The translations under genes and the position numbers were made by a program. From assembly GCF_024112395.2 (NCBI RefSeq), contig NZ_CP078013.2:3410001-3474000 (forward strand): a stretch of DNA of 64,000 nucleotides, read 5' to 3'. Below are positions 46,378-54,967 of this stretch, piece by piece (the stretch's first letter is position 1; each line of letters opens with the position of its first letter). The notes under the pieces are model-generated. The model searched no databases. It had not been told where the DNA came from and worked only from the letters and a program-made list of their open reading frames with translations. Source of the stretch: Pseudomonas pergaminensis (GTDB lineage: Bacteria > Pseudomonadota > Gammaproteobacteria > Pseudomonadales > Pseudomonadaceae).

Positions 46378-47070
46378 ATGCGCACCATCGGCCTTATCGG
46401 CGGCATGAGCTGGGAATCCAGCGCCGAGTACTACCGCATCATCAACCAGCGCGTGCGCGACCAGCTTGGGTCGCTGCGCTCGGCGCAACTGTTGATGTAC
46501 AGCGTGGATTTTGGCCCAGTGGAGCAGGCCCAGCATGCCGGTCGCTGGGACGACACCGCGCTGATCCTCGAAGATGCCGCGCGCCGCCTGCAGGCGGGGG
46601 GCGCCGAGTGCGTGGTGCTGTGTACCAACACCATGCACCTTGTGGCGCCGCGTATAGAAGCGGCGGTGTCGATTCCGTTCCTGCACATCGCGGATGCAGC
46701 CGGTGCGGCGGCCGTGGAAGCCGGCACGCTCACGGTTGGCCTGCTCGGCACCGCGTTCACGATGGAGCAGGATTTCCTCAAATCGCGCCTGGCCGCCCAG
46801 GGCCTGACCGTGCTGGTGCCCGAGGTGGACGAACGCCAGGCCGTGCACCGGATCATCTATGAGGAATTGTGTGTCGGCGTGATCAGCGATGCGTCACGCA
46901 AGGTGTACCAAGGGGTGATCGAATCCCTGGCCGCACGCGGGGCCCAGGCGATCATCCTGGGTTGCACGGAAATCAGCCTGCTGATCAAGCCCGAACACAG
47001 CGACCTGCCGCTGCTGGACACCACCGAGCTGCATGCGCAGGCTGCGGTGGCGTTTGCCTTGCAGGACTAA
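46378..47070 (+). CDS. Aspartate/glutamate racemase family protein
   Basis: A 230-residue PLP-independent amino-acid racemase with the two-cysteine catalytic pair, Cys82 (CTNTMH) and Cys196 (LGCTEI), and the N-terminal IGLIGGMSWESSAEYY pattern seen in E. coli YgeA. The preferred amino acid is not determinable here. It stands alone; its stop overlaps the stop of the convergent acetyltransferase gene. Confidence 0.92.
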   Translation: MRTIGLIGGMSWESSAEYYRIINQRVRDQLGSLRSAQLLMYSVDFGPVEQAQHAGRWDDTALILEDAARRLQAGGAECVVLCTNTMHLVAPRIEAAVSIPFLHIADAAGAAAVEAGTLTVGLLGTAFTMEQDFLKSRLAAQGLTVLVPEVDERQAVHRIIYEELCVGVISDASRKVYQGVIESLAARGAQAIILGCTEISLLIKPEHSDLPLLDTTELHAQAAVAFALQD

Positions 47071-47579
47071 GCGGACTTGCGCAGGCGGGCCATGCTCACG
47101 GTGTCGACAAACCGGCCGTCGCGCAGGGCGTAATCGCGCAATACGCCTTCGACCTCGAAGCCGAATTTACGGTACAGCGCCTGCGCTGCCTCGTTGTCGG
47201 CGTATACCGTGAGTTCTACGCGGCGCAGGTTCATCCAGTTGTCGGCCACGTCCAGCGCGGCCGACAACAGCCGCGAGCCGACGCCCTTGCCCTGCCACGC
47301 GGTCGCCACGCCCATACCGAACGAACCGACGTGGGCCTGACGCACACGCAGGTACTGTTCCAGGCCCAGCTGGCCGATCACCTCACCACCGTGCACAGCC
47401 ACCAGCTGTAGCCGCCGTTCGTTGTCCTGGACCAGCCTGTTACGCCACGCCTCCACCGACTGGAAAGGCATTTGCAGCACCTGACGGCACACGGCCGGTT
47501 CGTTATAGAGCGCCGCGACCCCTTCAAGGTGGGCCTCGGTAAAGCGCTGGATCACGATAGCGGGTTCAGGTGCGTGCAT
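47067..47579 (-). CDS. GNAT family N-acetyltransferase
   Basis: A 170-residue acetyltransferase of the GCN5 fold. The acetyl-CoA binding motif is GVATAWQGKGVGSRLL (about 95-110), and the family end ALYRKFGFEVEGVLRDYALRDGRF resembles the RimJ/RimL and phosphinothricin-like groups. The substrate is unknown. Its stop codon overlaps the racemase stop (47067-47070), so the two mRNAs converge with no spacer. Confidence 0.9.
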   Translation of the reverse strand: MHAPEPAIVIQRFTEAHLEGVAALYNEPAVCRQVLQMPFQSVEAWRNRLVQDNERRLQLVAVHGGEVIGQLGLEQYLRVRQAHVGSFGMGVATAWQGKGVGSRLLSAALDVADNWMNLRRVELTVYADNEAAQALYRKFGFEVEGVLRDYALRDGRFVDTVSMARLRKSA

Positions 47580-47640
47580 TGTGTTTCATCCTTTGAAAGA
47601 CAAGTGGCCGGCCAGTGTAGGGGGCGTTGTCGCCCGATGG

Positions 47641-48705
47641 CTAGGGGGCTGTATGGGTCGACCACAGCGCCGGCCAATCACCCGAAGCTACTCCGGTGCA
47701 GCGCGGCATCATGCGGAACTCGCTGAGCCGCAAGCGCTCGCCGTCAAATACCCAGGACCCTGTGCCGCCGCAGTCACCGATCCCACGCAGCTTATAGAAA
47801 TAGCTCAGGGTGCCGGTGGCTTCGTCATACCACACTGAGCCCTGCAGCGCGGCGCCATCCAAGGGCAGCGGCTGTATGGCAAGGCTGGTTTCGTCGTAGG
47901 GCGCCTGCCGTTTACGGCTGTTGACGTCGTACTCACAGTTGTAGGCTGCACAGTCATAACGCACCACCGTTATTGCCTGTTGCGCCGTCAGCGCCCCAGC
48001 CGTTGCCTCGGGTTCTCCCTCCACCGGCCTAACCGCCTGCAACGCAGCGGCCATCAGGCTCGCCTGCTCTTGGGTGGTCAGGGCGGGGGGTGCAACAAAC
48101 TTGCGCAGTACCGGCGTCGACATACGCGGCGGCACGTCACTGGCCGCGCCCTTGCCTGTTCGGGCCAGGGCCGTCACGTTATCCACCCGCCCCTGTACCG
48201 CGTCCATCAACAGCAGCGAAGCACTCAGCCCGCTCAGCGACACGTGCGCCTGCTCATCACCCGGCAACTGCAAACGCTGCCCGTTGCGCAGACGCTGCAA
48301 CCAGCGACGCGCCGCAGCGTCCTCGATCACACCGTAAGACTGCACCTCGGGATCACCGCCCTGGTCGTCCAGCTCGACGTGCAGATCCCGGGTCAATTCC
48401 AGACCAAGGGGCTTACCGTCCAGCAGCAAGGTGGAAAGGTCGACGTCCTGACCTCGATGATCAAAGCGCAGACGCAAATAGCCCTCTGGCCCAGCCTGAT
48501 GCCAGAGGTGCAATGTCAGCGAGCTGTAGTCCTCTTCATCCACGCCACTGGGTGCGCTGAGCGCATGACAATTGCGCAGGTTGTCGCAACCGACCACCCA
48601 CTGCTTGATCTCGCGCAGCAGCGGCACGGTTTCAGCGGGCGTTTGGGCGAAGGTTGGGGCAGCGGCGCTGGTGAGTAACAGGGCCAGGAATGCAGGGCGA
48701 AGCAT
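47641..48705 (-). CDS. DUF1176 domain secreted protein
   Basis: A 354-residue exported protein with a signal peptide ending in TFA at about 20. DUF1176 features are visible: KQWVVGCDNLRNCHALS near the N-terminus, cysteine pairs likely to form disulfides, and a C-terminal SWVFDGERLRLSEFRMMPRC. The start ATG at 48705 has GGAG seven bases upstream; the TTG six codons earlier would place that site inside the gene. The family has no assigned function. It lies beside the glycerate kinase gene but is probably transcribed separately. Confidence 0.87.
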   Translation of the reverse strand: MLRPAFLALLLTSAAAPTFAQTPAETVPLLREIKQWVVGCDNLRNCHALSAPSGVDEEDYSSLTLHLWHQAGPEGYLRLRFDHRGQDVDLSTLLLDGKPLGLELTRDLHVELDDQGGDPEVQSYGVIEDAAARRWLQRLRNGQRLQLPGDEQAHVSLSGLSASLLLMDAVQGRVDNVTALARTGKGAASDVPPRMSTPVLRKFVAPPALTTQEQASLMAAALQAVRPVEGEPEATAGALTAQQAITVVRYDCAAYNCEYDVNSRKRQAPYDETSLAIQPLPLDGAALQGSVWYDEATGTLSYFYKLRGIGDCGGTGSWVFDGERLRLSEFRMMPRCTGVASGDWPALWSTHTAP

Positions 48706-48758
48706 CGGGACTCTCCGTGTCAAAAAGGCGCGGATTGTCCCATGTTCGCGCTTGCGCG

Positions 48759-49898
48759 TCAGCGCTTACTGGCGATGCGCCACAGCCGCGCAATATCGGC
48801 TGCGCGTTCGCTGAGCAAACGCGGTGCTTCGCTGCACGCTTGCTCCAGGCTCATCGGCCCGGATGGCAACGCGAAAGCCGCGTCTACAGCATGGGCGTAC
48901 ATCTGCTCGTAACCCTCGCCCAATGTGCCGGCAATCACAATGACGGGCACCTGGTGTTGCTGGGCGATACGCGCCACGCCGAACGGGGTTTTGCCGCGCA
49001 GGGTCTGGGCGTCGAAGCGGCCTTCGCCGGTGATTACCAGGTCGGCGCCACGGACGGCTTCGTCCAGGCCGACCAGTTCGGCTACCACGTCAACGCCGGC
49101 ACGGAACTGCGCGCCCAGGAAAGCCTTGGCGGCGAAGCCCAGGCCGCCGGCGGCGCCGCTGCCGGGTTCGTCGCGTACATCTTTGGGCAAGACGTTAGCG
49201 CAGTGATCGGCGAAGTGGCCGAGGGCGGCGTCCAGTTGCTGGACTTGCTCGGGACTCGCGCCTTTTTGCGGGCCGAAAATCGGCGAGGCACCGTGGGGGC
49301 CGCACAGCGGGTTGTTGACGTCCGCGGCGATGTCGAAGCGCACCTGGCTCAGGCGTGGGTCGAGTTGATCAAGGTTGATATCGGCCAGGCGCGCCAGGGC
49401 CAGGCCGCCAGGTGGCAGCGGCTGGCCTTCGGCGTCGAACAGCTGTACGCCGAGCGCTTGCATCGCGCCTGCGCCGCCATCGTTGGTGGCACTGCCGCCA
49501 ATCGCCAGGATGATGCGTTCAGCGCCAGCATCCAGAGCCGCGCGGATCAGTTCGCCGGTGCCATAGGTGCTGGTCTTGCACGCATCGCGCTGCCCTGGCG
49601 GTACCAACTGCAGGCCGCTCGCCTCAGCCATTTCGATGATTGCGGTGTGGCTGTCGGCCAACCAGCCCCAATGCGCTTCGACCGCTGCACCGAGCGGGCC
49701 GCGCACCGTCTGGTGACGCAACTGGCCATTGCACGCCGCAAGCACCGACTCCACCGTACCTTCACCGCCATCCGCCATCGGGCACTGGATCAATTGTGCA
49801 TCCGGCCAGACCTGGGCCAGCCCGGCGGCAATGGCCTGGGCGACGCCTTCGGCGCTCAGGCTGTCCTTGAACGAGTCGGGGGCGATGATGATTTTCAT
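48759..49898 (-). CDS. Glycerate 2-kinase
   Basis: A 379-residue GarK/GlxK-type enzyme that phosphorylates D-glycerate to 2-phosphoglycerate. Characteristic segments are IIIAPDSFKDSLSA at the start, CPMADGGEGTV, LAIGGSATNDGGAG and a C-terminal TGEGRFDAQTLRGKTP. The open frame runs 50 codons further upstream into the regulator region; the ATG at 49898 with GGAGA gives the family start. It lies 91 bp after the CdaR-type regulator gene in the same direction and opposite an MFS transporter, together forming a glycerate or sugar-acid module. Confidence 0.93.
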   Translation of the reverse strand: MKIIIAPDSFKDSLSAEGVAQAIAAGLAQVWPDAQLIQCPMADGGEGTVESVLAACNGQLRHQTVRGPLGAAVEAHWGWLADSHTAIIEMAEASGLQLVPPGQRDACKTSTYGTGELIRAALDAGAERIILAIGGSATNDGGAGAMQALGVQLFDAEGQPLPPGGLALARLADINLDQLDPRLSQVRFDIAADVNNPLCGPHGASPIFGPQKGASPEQVQQLDAALGHFADHCANVLPKDVRDEPGSGAAGGLGFAAKAFLGAQFRAGVDVVAELVGLDEAVRGADLVITGEGRFDAQTLRGKTPFGVARIAQQHQVPVIVIAGTLGEGYEQMYAHAVDAAFALPSGPMSLEQACSEAPRLLSERAADIARLWRIASKR

Positions 49899-49989
49899 GG
49901 GCTTTCTCCGGTTTTTATAACGCCCATGCTGCCAGTTGGCACCGCCGCTGACGCCGGTCCGATGCACAAGTCCGGATGAGCTTTGTTGT

Positions 49990-51096
49990 TCATTCCGACA
50001 AAGATTGGGGCAACAACTGCACGCCGAGGTACAACGCCAGCATCCCATCCAGGGTCAATGGGTCGACACCGCTGAGTTCGGCAATGCGCTCCATGCGGTA
50101 GCGCAGGCTGTTGCGGTGAATGCCCAGGGCATCGGCGCAGGCCTGGCTTTGCCCGTCGTGATCGCACCAACTGCGCAGCGTTGCCAGCAGTTGGCCGTTG
50201 CCGTCTTTGGCCAGTACTTTACGCAGGGGGTTGAGCAGCTCGTCGAGGGCATCGTCGTTGCGATGGCGCCAGAGCATCACTGGCAGGCGATAGCGGTTCA
50301 GGGTCAACAGCCGTGACTGCGGCAACACATCGCGGCCATAAGCAAGCAGATCGCCCACGCGGCGATAGCAACGACGCAGCCCCGCCAGCCCATCCGCCTG
50401 GCCACCGACGGCAACGCGCAGGATATTCCAACCGTGGCCTTCCAGTTTTTCCAGCAGCCGTGGGTTGTCGACCTGCACCGCCGCCGGCCGGCACCACAGC
50501 AAGGAATATTGCGCCGAGCTGACGCACCAGCTGTCCGGATAACGCGAGGTCAGCCAAGCGCTCAAGGCTTCCGCCGATTGCCCCGCGCCCAGTTCGAACA
50601 GGTACGGCGTACGCGCCATCTGCGGCTTTAGCCCCAGTTGCTGAGCCTCGTCCACCAGGCGCGGCGAATCGCCGGTTTCGGCCAGCAGCAGGGCCAGCAG
50701 GTCATCACAGCGCTGGCGTCGCCATTGCTGCTCGGCCTGTTGGTGGCGGTGACTCACCAGCATTTCGGCGGTCATGCGCACGAGTTCGGCGTAGGTGCGC
50801 AGGCCTTCCGGCTCGCCGGTAATGCCAAGCACGCCGATCAGGCGGCCGTCATGCAGCAATGGCAGGTTGATGCCTGGCTGCACGCCCTTGAGGTGCTTGG
50901 CGGTCTGGCCATCGATTTCCACTACGCGGCCATTGGCGAGCACCAGTTGCGCGCCTTCATGGCGGGTGTTGATACGCTCAGGCTCGCCGCTGCCGAGTAT
51001 CAGGCCCTGGCTGTCCATGACGTTGACGTTGTAGGGCAGGATCGCCATGGTGCGATCGACGATATTCTGCGCCAAGTCATGATCCAGCTCGAACAT
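49990..51096 (-). CDS. cdaR: CdaR-type sugar diacid regulator
   Basis: A 368-residue transcriptional activator. The N-terminal sugar-diacid recognition domain (about 5-135) contains NVMDSQGLILGSG and the GINLPLLHDGRLIGVLGITG pattern. A GGDEF-like middle and a C-terminal PucR-type helix-turn-helix (CADALGIHRNSLRYRMERI, about 325-345) follow. In E. coli CdaR responds to glycerate, galactarate and glucarate. It is divergent from an MFS permease and upstream of glycerate kinase, so it probably controls both. The symbol is given for the family; orthology was not tested. Confidence 0.88.
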   Translation of the reverse strand: MFELDHDLAQNIVDRTMAILPYNVNVMDSQGLILGSGEPERINTRHEGAQLVLANGRVVEIDGQTAKHLKGVQPGINLPLLHDGRLIGVLGITGEPEGLRTYAELVRMTAEMLVSHRHQQAEQQWRRQRCDDLLALLLAETGDSPRLVDEAQQLGLKPQMARTPYLFELGAGQSAEALSAWLTSRYPDSWCVSSAQYSLLWCRPAAVQVDNPRLLEKLEGHGWNILRVAVGGQADGLAGLRRCYRRVGDLLAYGRDVLPQSRLLTLNRYRLPVMLWRHRNDDALDELLNPLRKVLAKDGNGQLLATLRSWCDHDGQSQACADALGIHRNSLRYRMERIAELSGVDPLTLDGMLALYLGVQLLPQSLSE

Positions 51097-51258
51097 GGGG
51101 CTAATTTCCTAGAAAGCGATGGGTTGTTCATCAGCACAGCGCAATAGCTGCTTCACTGTGCGCAAGCACAAAGACAGCGGCGTGCCAGGTGGTCGAGACT
51201 CTTTGGGCGATCAACGTTACCTTCGCATCGCAAAAAATCATAATAAAGAGAGACTCCC

Positions 51259-52569
51259 ATGTCACAGAGCGCCGCAGCCACACTGGCCACCGATGACGAT
51301 AAAAACGCCATCTACAAGCGCATTACCCTGCGCCTGATCCCCTTCATTTTCATCTGCTATCTGTTCAACTACCTCGACCGGGTAAACGTTGGCTTTGCCA
51401 AGTTACAGATGCTCGATGCACTCAAATTCAGCGAAACCGTGTACGGCCTTGGTGCCGGGATCTTCTTTATCGGCTACGTGCTGTGCGGCGTGCCGAGCAA
51501 CCTGGCGCTGACCAAGTTCGGTCCACGGCGCTGGATTGCGTTGATGATGATCGTCTGGGGCACGCTGTCCACCTGCCTGCTGTTCGTCACCACGCCGACG
51601 CATTTCTACACCCTGCGCCTGTTTACCGGTGCCGCCGAAGCCGGCTTCTTCCCTGGCGTGGTGCTGTACCTCTCGCAGTGGTTCCCGACGTTCCGCCGTG
51701 GGCGGATCATGGCGTTGTTCATGTCGGCCATCCCGGTGTCCGGCCTGCTGGGCAGCCCGTTTTCCGGCTGGATCCTCAACCACTTCGCGGCCGGCCAAGG
51801 CGGCCTGGCCGGTTGGCAGTGGATGTTCCTGCTGCAAGGTATCCCGACCGTGATCCTGGGCGCCCTCGCCTACTTCCTGCTCAGTGACAGCTTTGCCAAT
51901 GCCAAGTGGCTCAAGCCCCACGAGCGTGCGGTCCTGGAAGCCGACCAGGCGACCGACCTGGCCAACAAGCCGAAAACCACCACCGATTCGCTCGCCGAAG
52001 TGTTCAAGAACCCGGCGATCTGGGCGTTCGGCCTGATCTACTTCTGCATCCAGAGCGGCGTGTACGCGATCAACTTCTGGCTGCCGTCGATCATCAAGAA
52101 CCTGGGGTTCAGCGATAACCTGGTGATTGGCTGGCTCAGTGCGATCCCCTATCTGCTGGCGGCGGTGTTCATGTTGCTGGTGGGGCGTTCCGCCGACTTG
52201 CGCAAAGAGCGTCGCTGGCACTTGGTGGTGCCGATGTTGATGGGCGCTATCGGCCTGGTGATTGCGGTGAACTTCGCCACCACCCCGGCGATTGCAATCC
52301 TCGGCCTGACCATCGCCACCATGGGCGCACTGACCGGCCTGCCAATGTTCTGGCCGGTGCCCACCGCCATGCTCAGTGCCGGCGCGGCAGCAGGTGGCCT
52401 GGCGTTGATCAACTCCATGGGCCAAATGGCCGGCTTCCTCAGCCCGTACATCGTCGGCTTTGTGAAGGATGCCACCGGGTCCACGGATGTGGCGCTATAC
52501 CTGCTGGCAGCGGTGATCGTCGCCGGTAGCGTATTGGCGCTGCGAATGACCCGTACCCTCAAGGCGTAA
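51259..52569 (+). CDS. MFS transporter, anion:cation symporter family
   Basis: A 436-residue twelve-helix permease of the ACS family (glucarate, galactonate, tartrate and phthalate transporters). The family segments YLFNYLDRVNVGFAKLQM (TM1) and RLFTGAAEAGFFPGVVLYLSQWFP (TM4) are present. It is divergent from the cdaR-type gene and opposite to glycerate kinase, so D-glycerate or a related sugar acid is the likely substrate. Start ATG preceded by AGAGAG at a suitable distance. Confidence 0.9.
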   Translation: MSQSAAATLATDDDKNAIYKRITLRLIPFIFICYLFNYLDRVNVGFAKLQMLDALKFSETVYGLGAGIFFIGYVLCGVPSNLALTKFGPRRWIALMMIVWGTLSTCLLFVTTPTHFYTLRLFTGAAEAGFFPGVVLYLSQWFPTFRRGRIMALFMSAIPVSGLLGSPFSGWILNHFAAGQGGLAGWQWMFLLQGIPTVILGALAYFLLSDSFANAKWLKPHERAVLEADQATDLANKPKTTTDSLAEVFKNPAIWAFGLIYFCIQSGVYAINFWLPSIIKNLGFSDNLVIGWLSAIPYLLAAVFMLLVGRSADLRKERRWHLVVPMLMGAIGLVIAVNFATTPAIAILGLTIATMGALTGLPMFWPVPTAMLSAGAAAGGLALINSMGQMAGFLSPYIVGFVKDATGSTDVALYLLAAVIVAGSVLALRMTRTLKA

Positions 52570-52575
52570 CCTTGT

Positions 52576-52603
52576 CCTGTAGGCGCCGGCTTGCCGGCGA
52601 TGA
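52576..52603. repeat. REP element (single)
   Basis: CCTGTAGGCGCCGGCTTGCC then GGCGATGA, nearly identical to the copy at 43682-43709. It begins 7 bp after the MFS stop codon and can form a GC-rich hairpin. Confidence 0.7.
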
Positions 52604-52633
52604 GTAGAGGCGTCTACACAGCACTGTGGCAAA

Positions 52634-52678
52634 CACGGTAGCCACAGTAGCCATGGTAACCGTGGTAACCGTGGTAAC
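52634..52678. repeat. 9-bp tandem repeat, five units
   Basis: Five consecutive 9-mers, CACGGTAGC, CACAGTAGC, CATGGTAAC, CGTGGTAAC, CGTGGTAAC, and a decayed sixth unit. Read on the minus strand it would encode Val-Thr-Thr repeats, but no good gene surrounds it. It could be a microsatellite-like replication slippage product. Confidence 0.75.
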
Positions 52679-52689
52679 CACGATGCGAA

Positions 52690-52980
52690 GCGAGTCGCTC
52701 TTGATCTTGATGTTGCCTTTGATCTTAGGCGCCCCGTCAAACACGCTGGCCGGAATTCGACAGGGATTTGGGGGGTAAACCGGCAGGGATGCCGGTTTAG
52801 CCGCCCCGCGCCATGGATGGCGCGTGGCGGCGGCCCCCAAATACCTGGCGGATTACGGGCACACCGAGCCTAGGCGAGGTGCCGAGTGTTGGGGCAAGAG
52901 CCTTTTGCTTACTTTTGGGCTTTTCAAAAGTGAGCCGCCGTAAGGGCGGAACCAATAGAAGCCTTTACCTAAATAACGGA
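52690..52980. other. Hairpin-rich intergenic module
   Basis: This stretch without a convincing gene contains several strong inverted repeats: TAAACCGGCA/TGCCGGTTTA (52776-52799, 4-base loop), CGCGCCAT/ATGGCGCG (52807-52824), a GCTTACTTTT/AAAAGTGAGC pair at about 52909-52938, and CCGCC/GGCGG just after it. From memory, near-identical AGCC-TTTTG-TTACTTTT...CGCCGTAAGGGCGG sequences occur many times in Pseudomonas genomes. Its function is unknown to me; a structured repeat or transcript-end element is likely. Confidence 0.5.
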
Positions 52981-53007
52981 TATGTACCCGATCAGATCCA
53001 GCATCCA

Positions 53008-53297
53008 GGTCGGCTGTCAGGCCGCCTTCGCAGGCAAGCCAGCTCCCACATTTGGATCGCGGGGCGACAGTTAGTTTGTGGTCGGCTGTTAGGCCGCCTT
53101 CGCAGGCAAGCCAGCTCCCACATTTGGATTGCGGGGTGATAGTTAGATTGTGGTCGGCAGTCGGGCCGCCTTCGCAGGCAAGCTAGCTCCCACATTTTTA
53201 GATCGCGGGGCTACAGTTAGAGCGTGGTCGGCTGTCAGGCCGCCTTCGCAGGCAAGCCAGCTCCCACATTTGGATTGCGGGGTGACAGTTAGATTGT
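53008..53297. repeat. Tandem array of four REP-containing units
   Basis: Units begin with GGTCGG at 53008, 53080, 53152 and 53226, with a further GGTCG at 53298. The period is 72 bp (74 bp in the third unit because of two extra bases after CCCACATT). Every unit carries GCCGCCTTCGCAGGCAAG then GCTCCCACATTT, a REP core, and a unit-specific spacer. Units differ at a handful of positions. The array arose by tandem duplication of a single REP plus flank. Confidence 0.9.
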
Positions 53298-53311
53298 GGT
53301 CGTCCATACGA

Positions 53312-53343
53312 GCGCTGGCGGGAGCAAGCTCCCTCGCCACAGG
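53312..53343. repeat. Different REP palindrome after the array
   Basis: GGCGGGAGCAAGCTCCCTCGCC is a palindromic REP core of another sequence class, directly following the array. Different REP classes side by side suggest that this is a tolerated insertion zone. Confidence 0.7.
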
Positions 53344-53418
53344 TCCAGCGCCGTACTCAGAACTGTATAGATACCTATGCCCTGAAGGCCTACCCCTCAG
53401 CCGGCACCGAAAATTACG

Positions 53419-54087
53419 TCAGAGCAAACCGCCGCCGTCGATGTCAATCACGGCACCAGTCATGAAGCCATTCTCCATGGCCAGCACATACCCCGCCGCG
53501 ACCTCATGCGCCTGACCCACGCGCCCGACCGGCAATGCGCCGCCCGCCTTGGCGAACATCGCCAGGCGCTGTTCTTGCGCCAAGCCTGCATACGCCGGCG
53601 TATCGATGACCCCCGGGCTGATCACGTTGACCCGACGCGGTGCCAGCTCCTTCGCTAACTGCTTGCCCAACGCTTCAGTCGCCGCGTTGATACCCGTCTT
53701 GATGAACTGGCCCGGCGCCAATTTACGTCCCAGTTGCCCAGAGGTCAGGCTGATGCTGCCGTGTTCGTCCAAAAATGGCAGTGCCAGTTGAATCGCCCGC
53801 AGCGAGCCCCAGAGCTTCACATTGAAATTTTCCTGGGCCTCGTTCAGGTCGGTCTCGACCAGCGGCTTGGCACGCACGCTGGGGCCGGAGGTGTAGACCA
53901 GATGGTCAAAGCGCCCCACGGTCTCGAACAGGCGCTGCAGAGAACCCGAATCAGTGACATCCACCGGTTCGCTGCGAAGGCCATTTTCCACGCCAGACAC
54001 CAAGCGCCGCCCGGCCAATACCACCTGCGCGCCCCGCGCGGCCGCAGCCTTGGCCACGGCGGCGCCGATACCACTGCTGCCGCCAGT
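53419..54087 (-). pseudogene. SDR oxidoreductase, N-terminally truncated
   Basis: About 222 codons of a short-chain dehydrogenase remain in one intact frame to the stop. Visible are TGGSSGIGAAVAKAAAARGA (cofactor loop), VYTSGP, the catalytic Ser in SLTSGQ and C-terminal VIDIDGGGLL. The normal first beta strand before TGGSSGIG is missing: the codon before Thr is Asp within unrelated sequence belonging to an antisense LysR gene. The usual YxxxK position reads FIKTGIN, so the catalytic Tyr appears replaced by Phe. The gene lost its start and promoter in the same deletion that truncated the divergent LysR gene. Confidence 0.8.
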
Positions 54088-54888
54088 ATCGCCCTCAAGC
54101 GCCTGGAAACCCGCCTTGGCATTCGCCTGCTGGCACGCTCCACCCGCAGCATGCGCCTGACCGAGGAAGGTCGGCGCTACCTCGAGAGCGTGCGCGTCGC
54201 GCTGGAAGCCCTGTCCGAGGGCGAACAGGCGATCAGGCAACAGGGCCAGAGCCTCAGCGGCTTGCTGCAACTGGCGGCGCCCTCGGATTTCGGGCGCAAT
54301 GTGTTGCTGGGCTGGCTGGATGAATTCAAGCTCGAACACCCGAATATCCGCCTGCAATTGCTGCTCAACGACAGCAATGCCGACCTGTTCCGCGACACCG
54401 TCGACATCGCCCTGCGGTTTGGCGTGCCAAGGGATTCCAGCCTGGTGGCGCTGCCGGTGGTGCCCGATCACCACCGCATCCCTTGTGCCAGCCCGGCTTA
54501 CCTGGCGCGCCATGGCACCCCCCTCGCTCCGGCTGACCTGGCGCAGCACAACACCCTGCGCTACATGCGCCAGGGCCGGGCCAACAACACCTGGTATTTC
54601 CGCCAGGGCACGGTGCTGCAGGAGGTCGAGGTGTCGGGCGATTACCTGAGCGATGACGGTGAAATCGTGCGGCGCTGGGCGTTGGCCGGTCACGGAATCG
54701 CCTATAAGGCCAATCTGGACATTGCCCAAGACATCAAGGCCGGTCGACTGGTGCCCTTGCTGCCGGATTGGCAAGGCGAACCCACGCCCTTCAACCTGAT
54801 GTGCCCTCACCGCCTGCAAGTGTCGGAACGCGTGAAGGTGCTGCATCGCTTTTTACAGCAGCGTTGCCAGACATTACTGAGCCCATGA
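54076..54888 (+). pseudogene. LysR family regulator, N-terminally truncated
   Basis: About 270 codons of a LysR regulator. What remains of the DNA-binding domain starts at AAASIALKRLETRLGIRLLA and continues through RSTRSMRLTEEGRRYL into a complete ligand-binding domain with the usual end (CPHRLQVSERVKVLHRFL). Roughly 28-30 residues, including the first helices of the HTH, are missing. The open frame upstream is antisense SDR sequence. The overlap shared with the SDR pseudogene (about 54076-54087) marks the deletion junction. A natural divergent LysR-SDR pair is inferred. Confidence 0.8.
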
Positions 54889-54967
54889 AGAAACGCGCGC
54901 AGGGCTTGTCCCAGAGCGGCTGAGTCTGGTATTGCATGGGTACATTTCCCGCCTTGAGGAGTTATCC

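Noticed and set aside
52559-52840. Minus-strand 93-residue ORF with Val-Thr-Thr repeats
   Set aside because: The repeat is a 9-bp DNA tandem repeat; the rest of the frame is not protein-like and overlaps hairpins.
52813-53139. A 108-residue ORF and a 67-residue ORF across the REP array
   Set aside because: Their peptides simply repeat the REP units (RLRRQASSHIW and MWELACLRRRP); there is no gene-like start or family.
53008-53300. Possible CRISPR array
   Set aside because: The repeat period is 72 bp with REP cores and the spacers are themselves near-identical between units; no cas genes.
53419-54846. A single 475-residue protein on the minus strand
   Set aside because: Only the C-terminal 222 residues are an SDR. 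The N-terminal 250 are the reverse strand of a LysR gene.
53734-54888. A single 384-residue plus-strand protein
   Set aside because: The first 114 codons are antisense SDR sequence; only the remainder is LysR.
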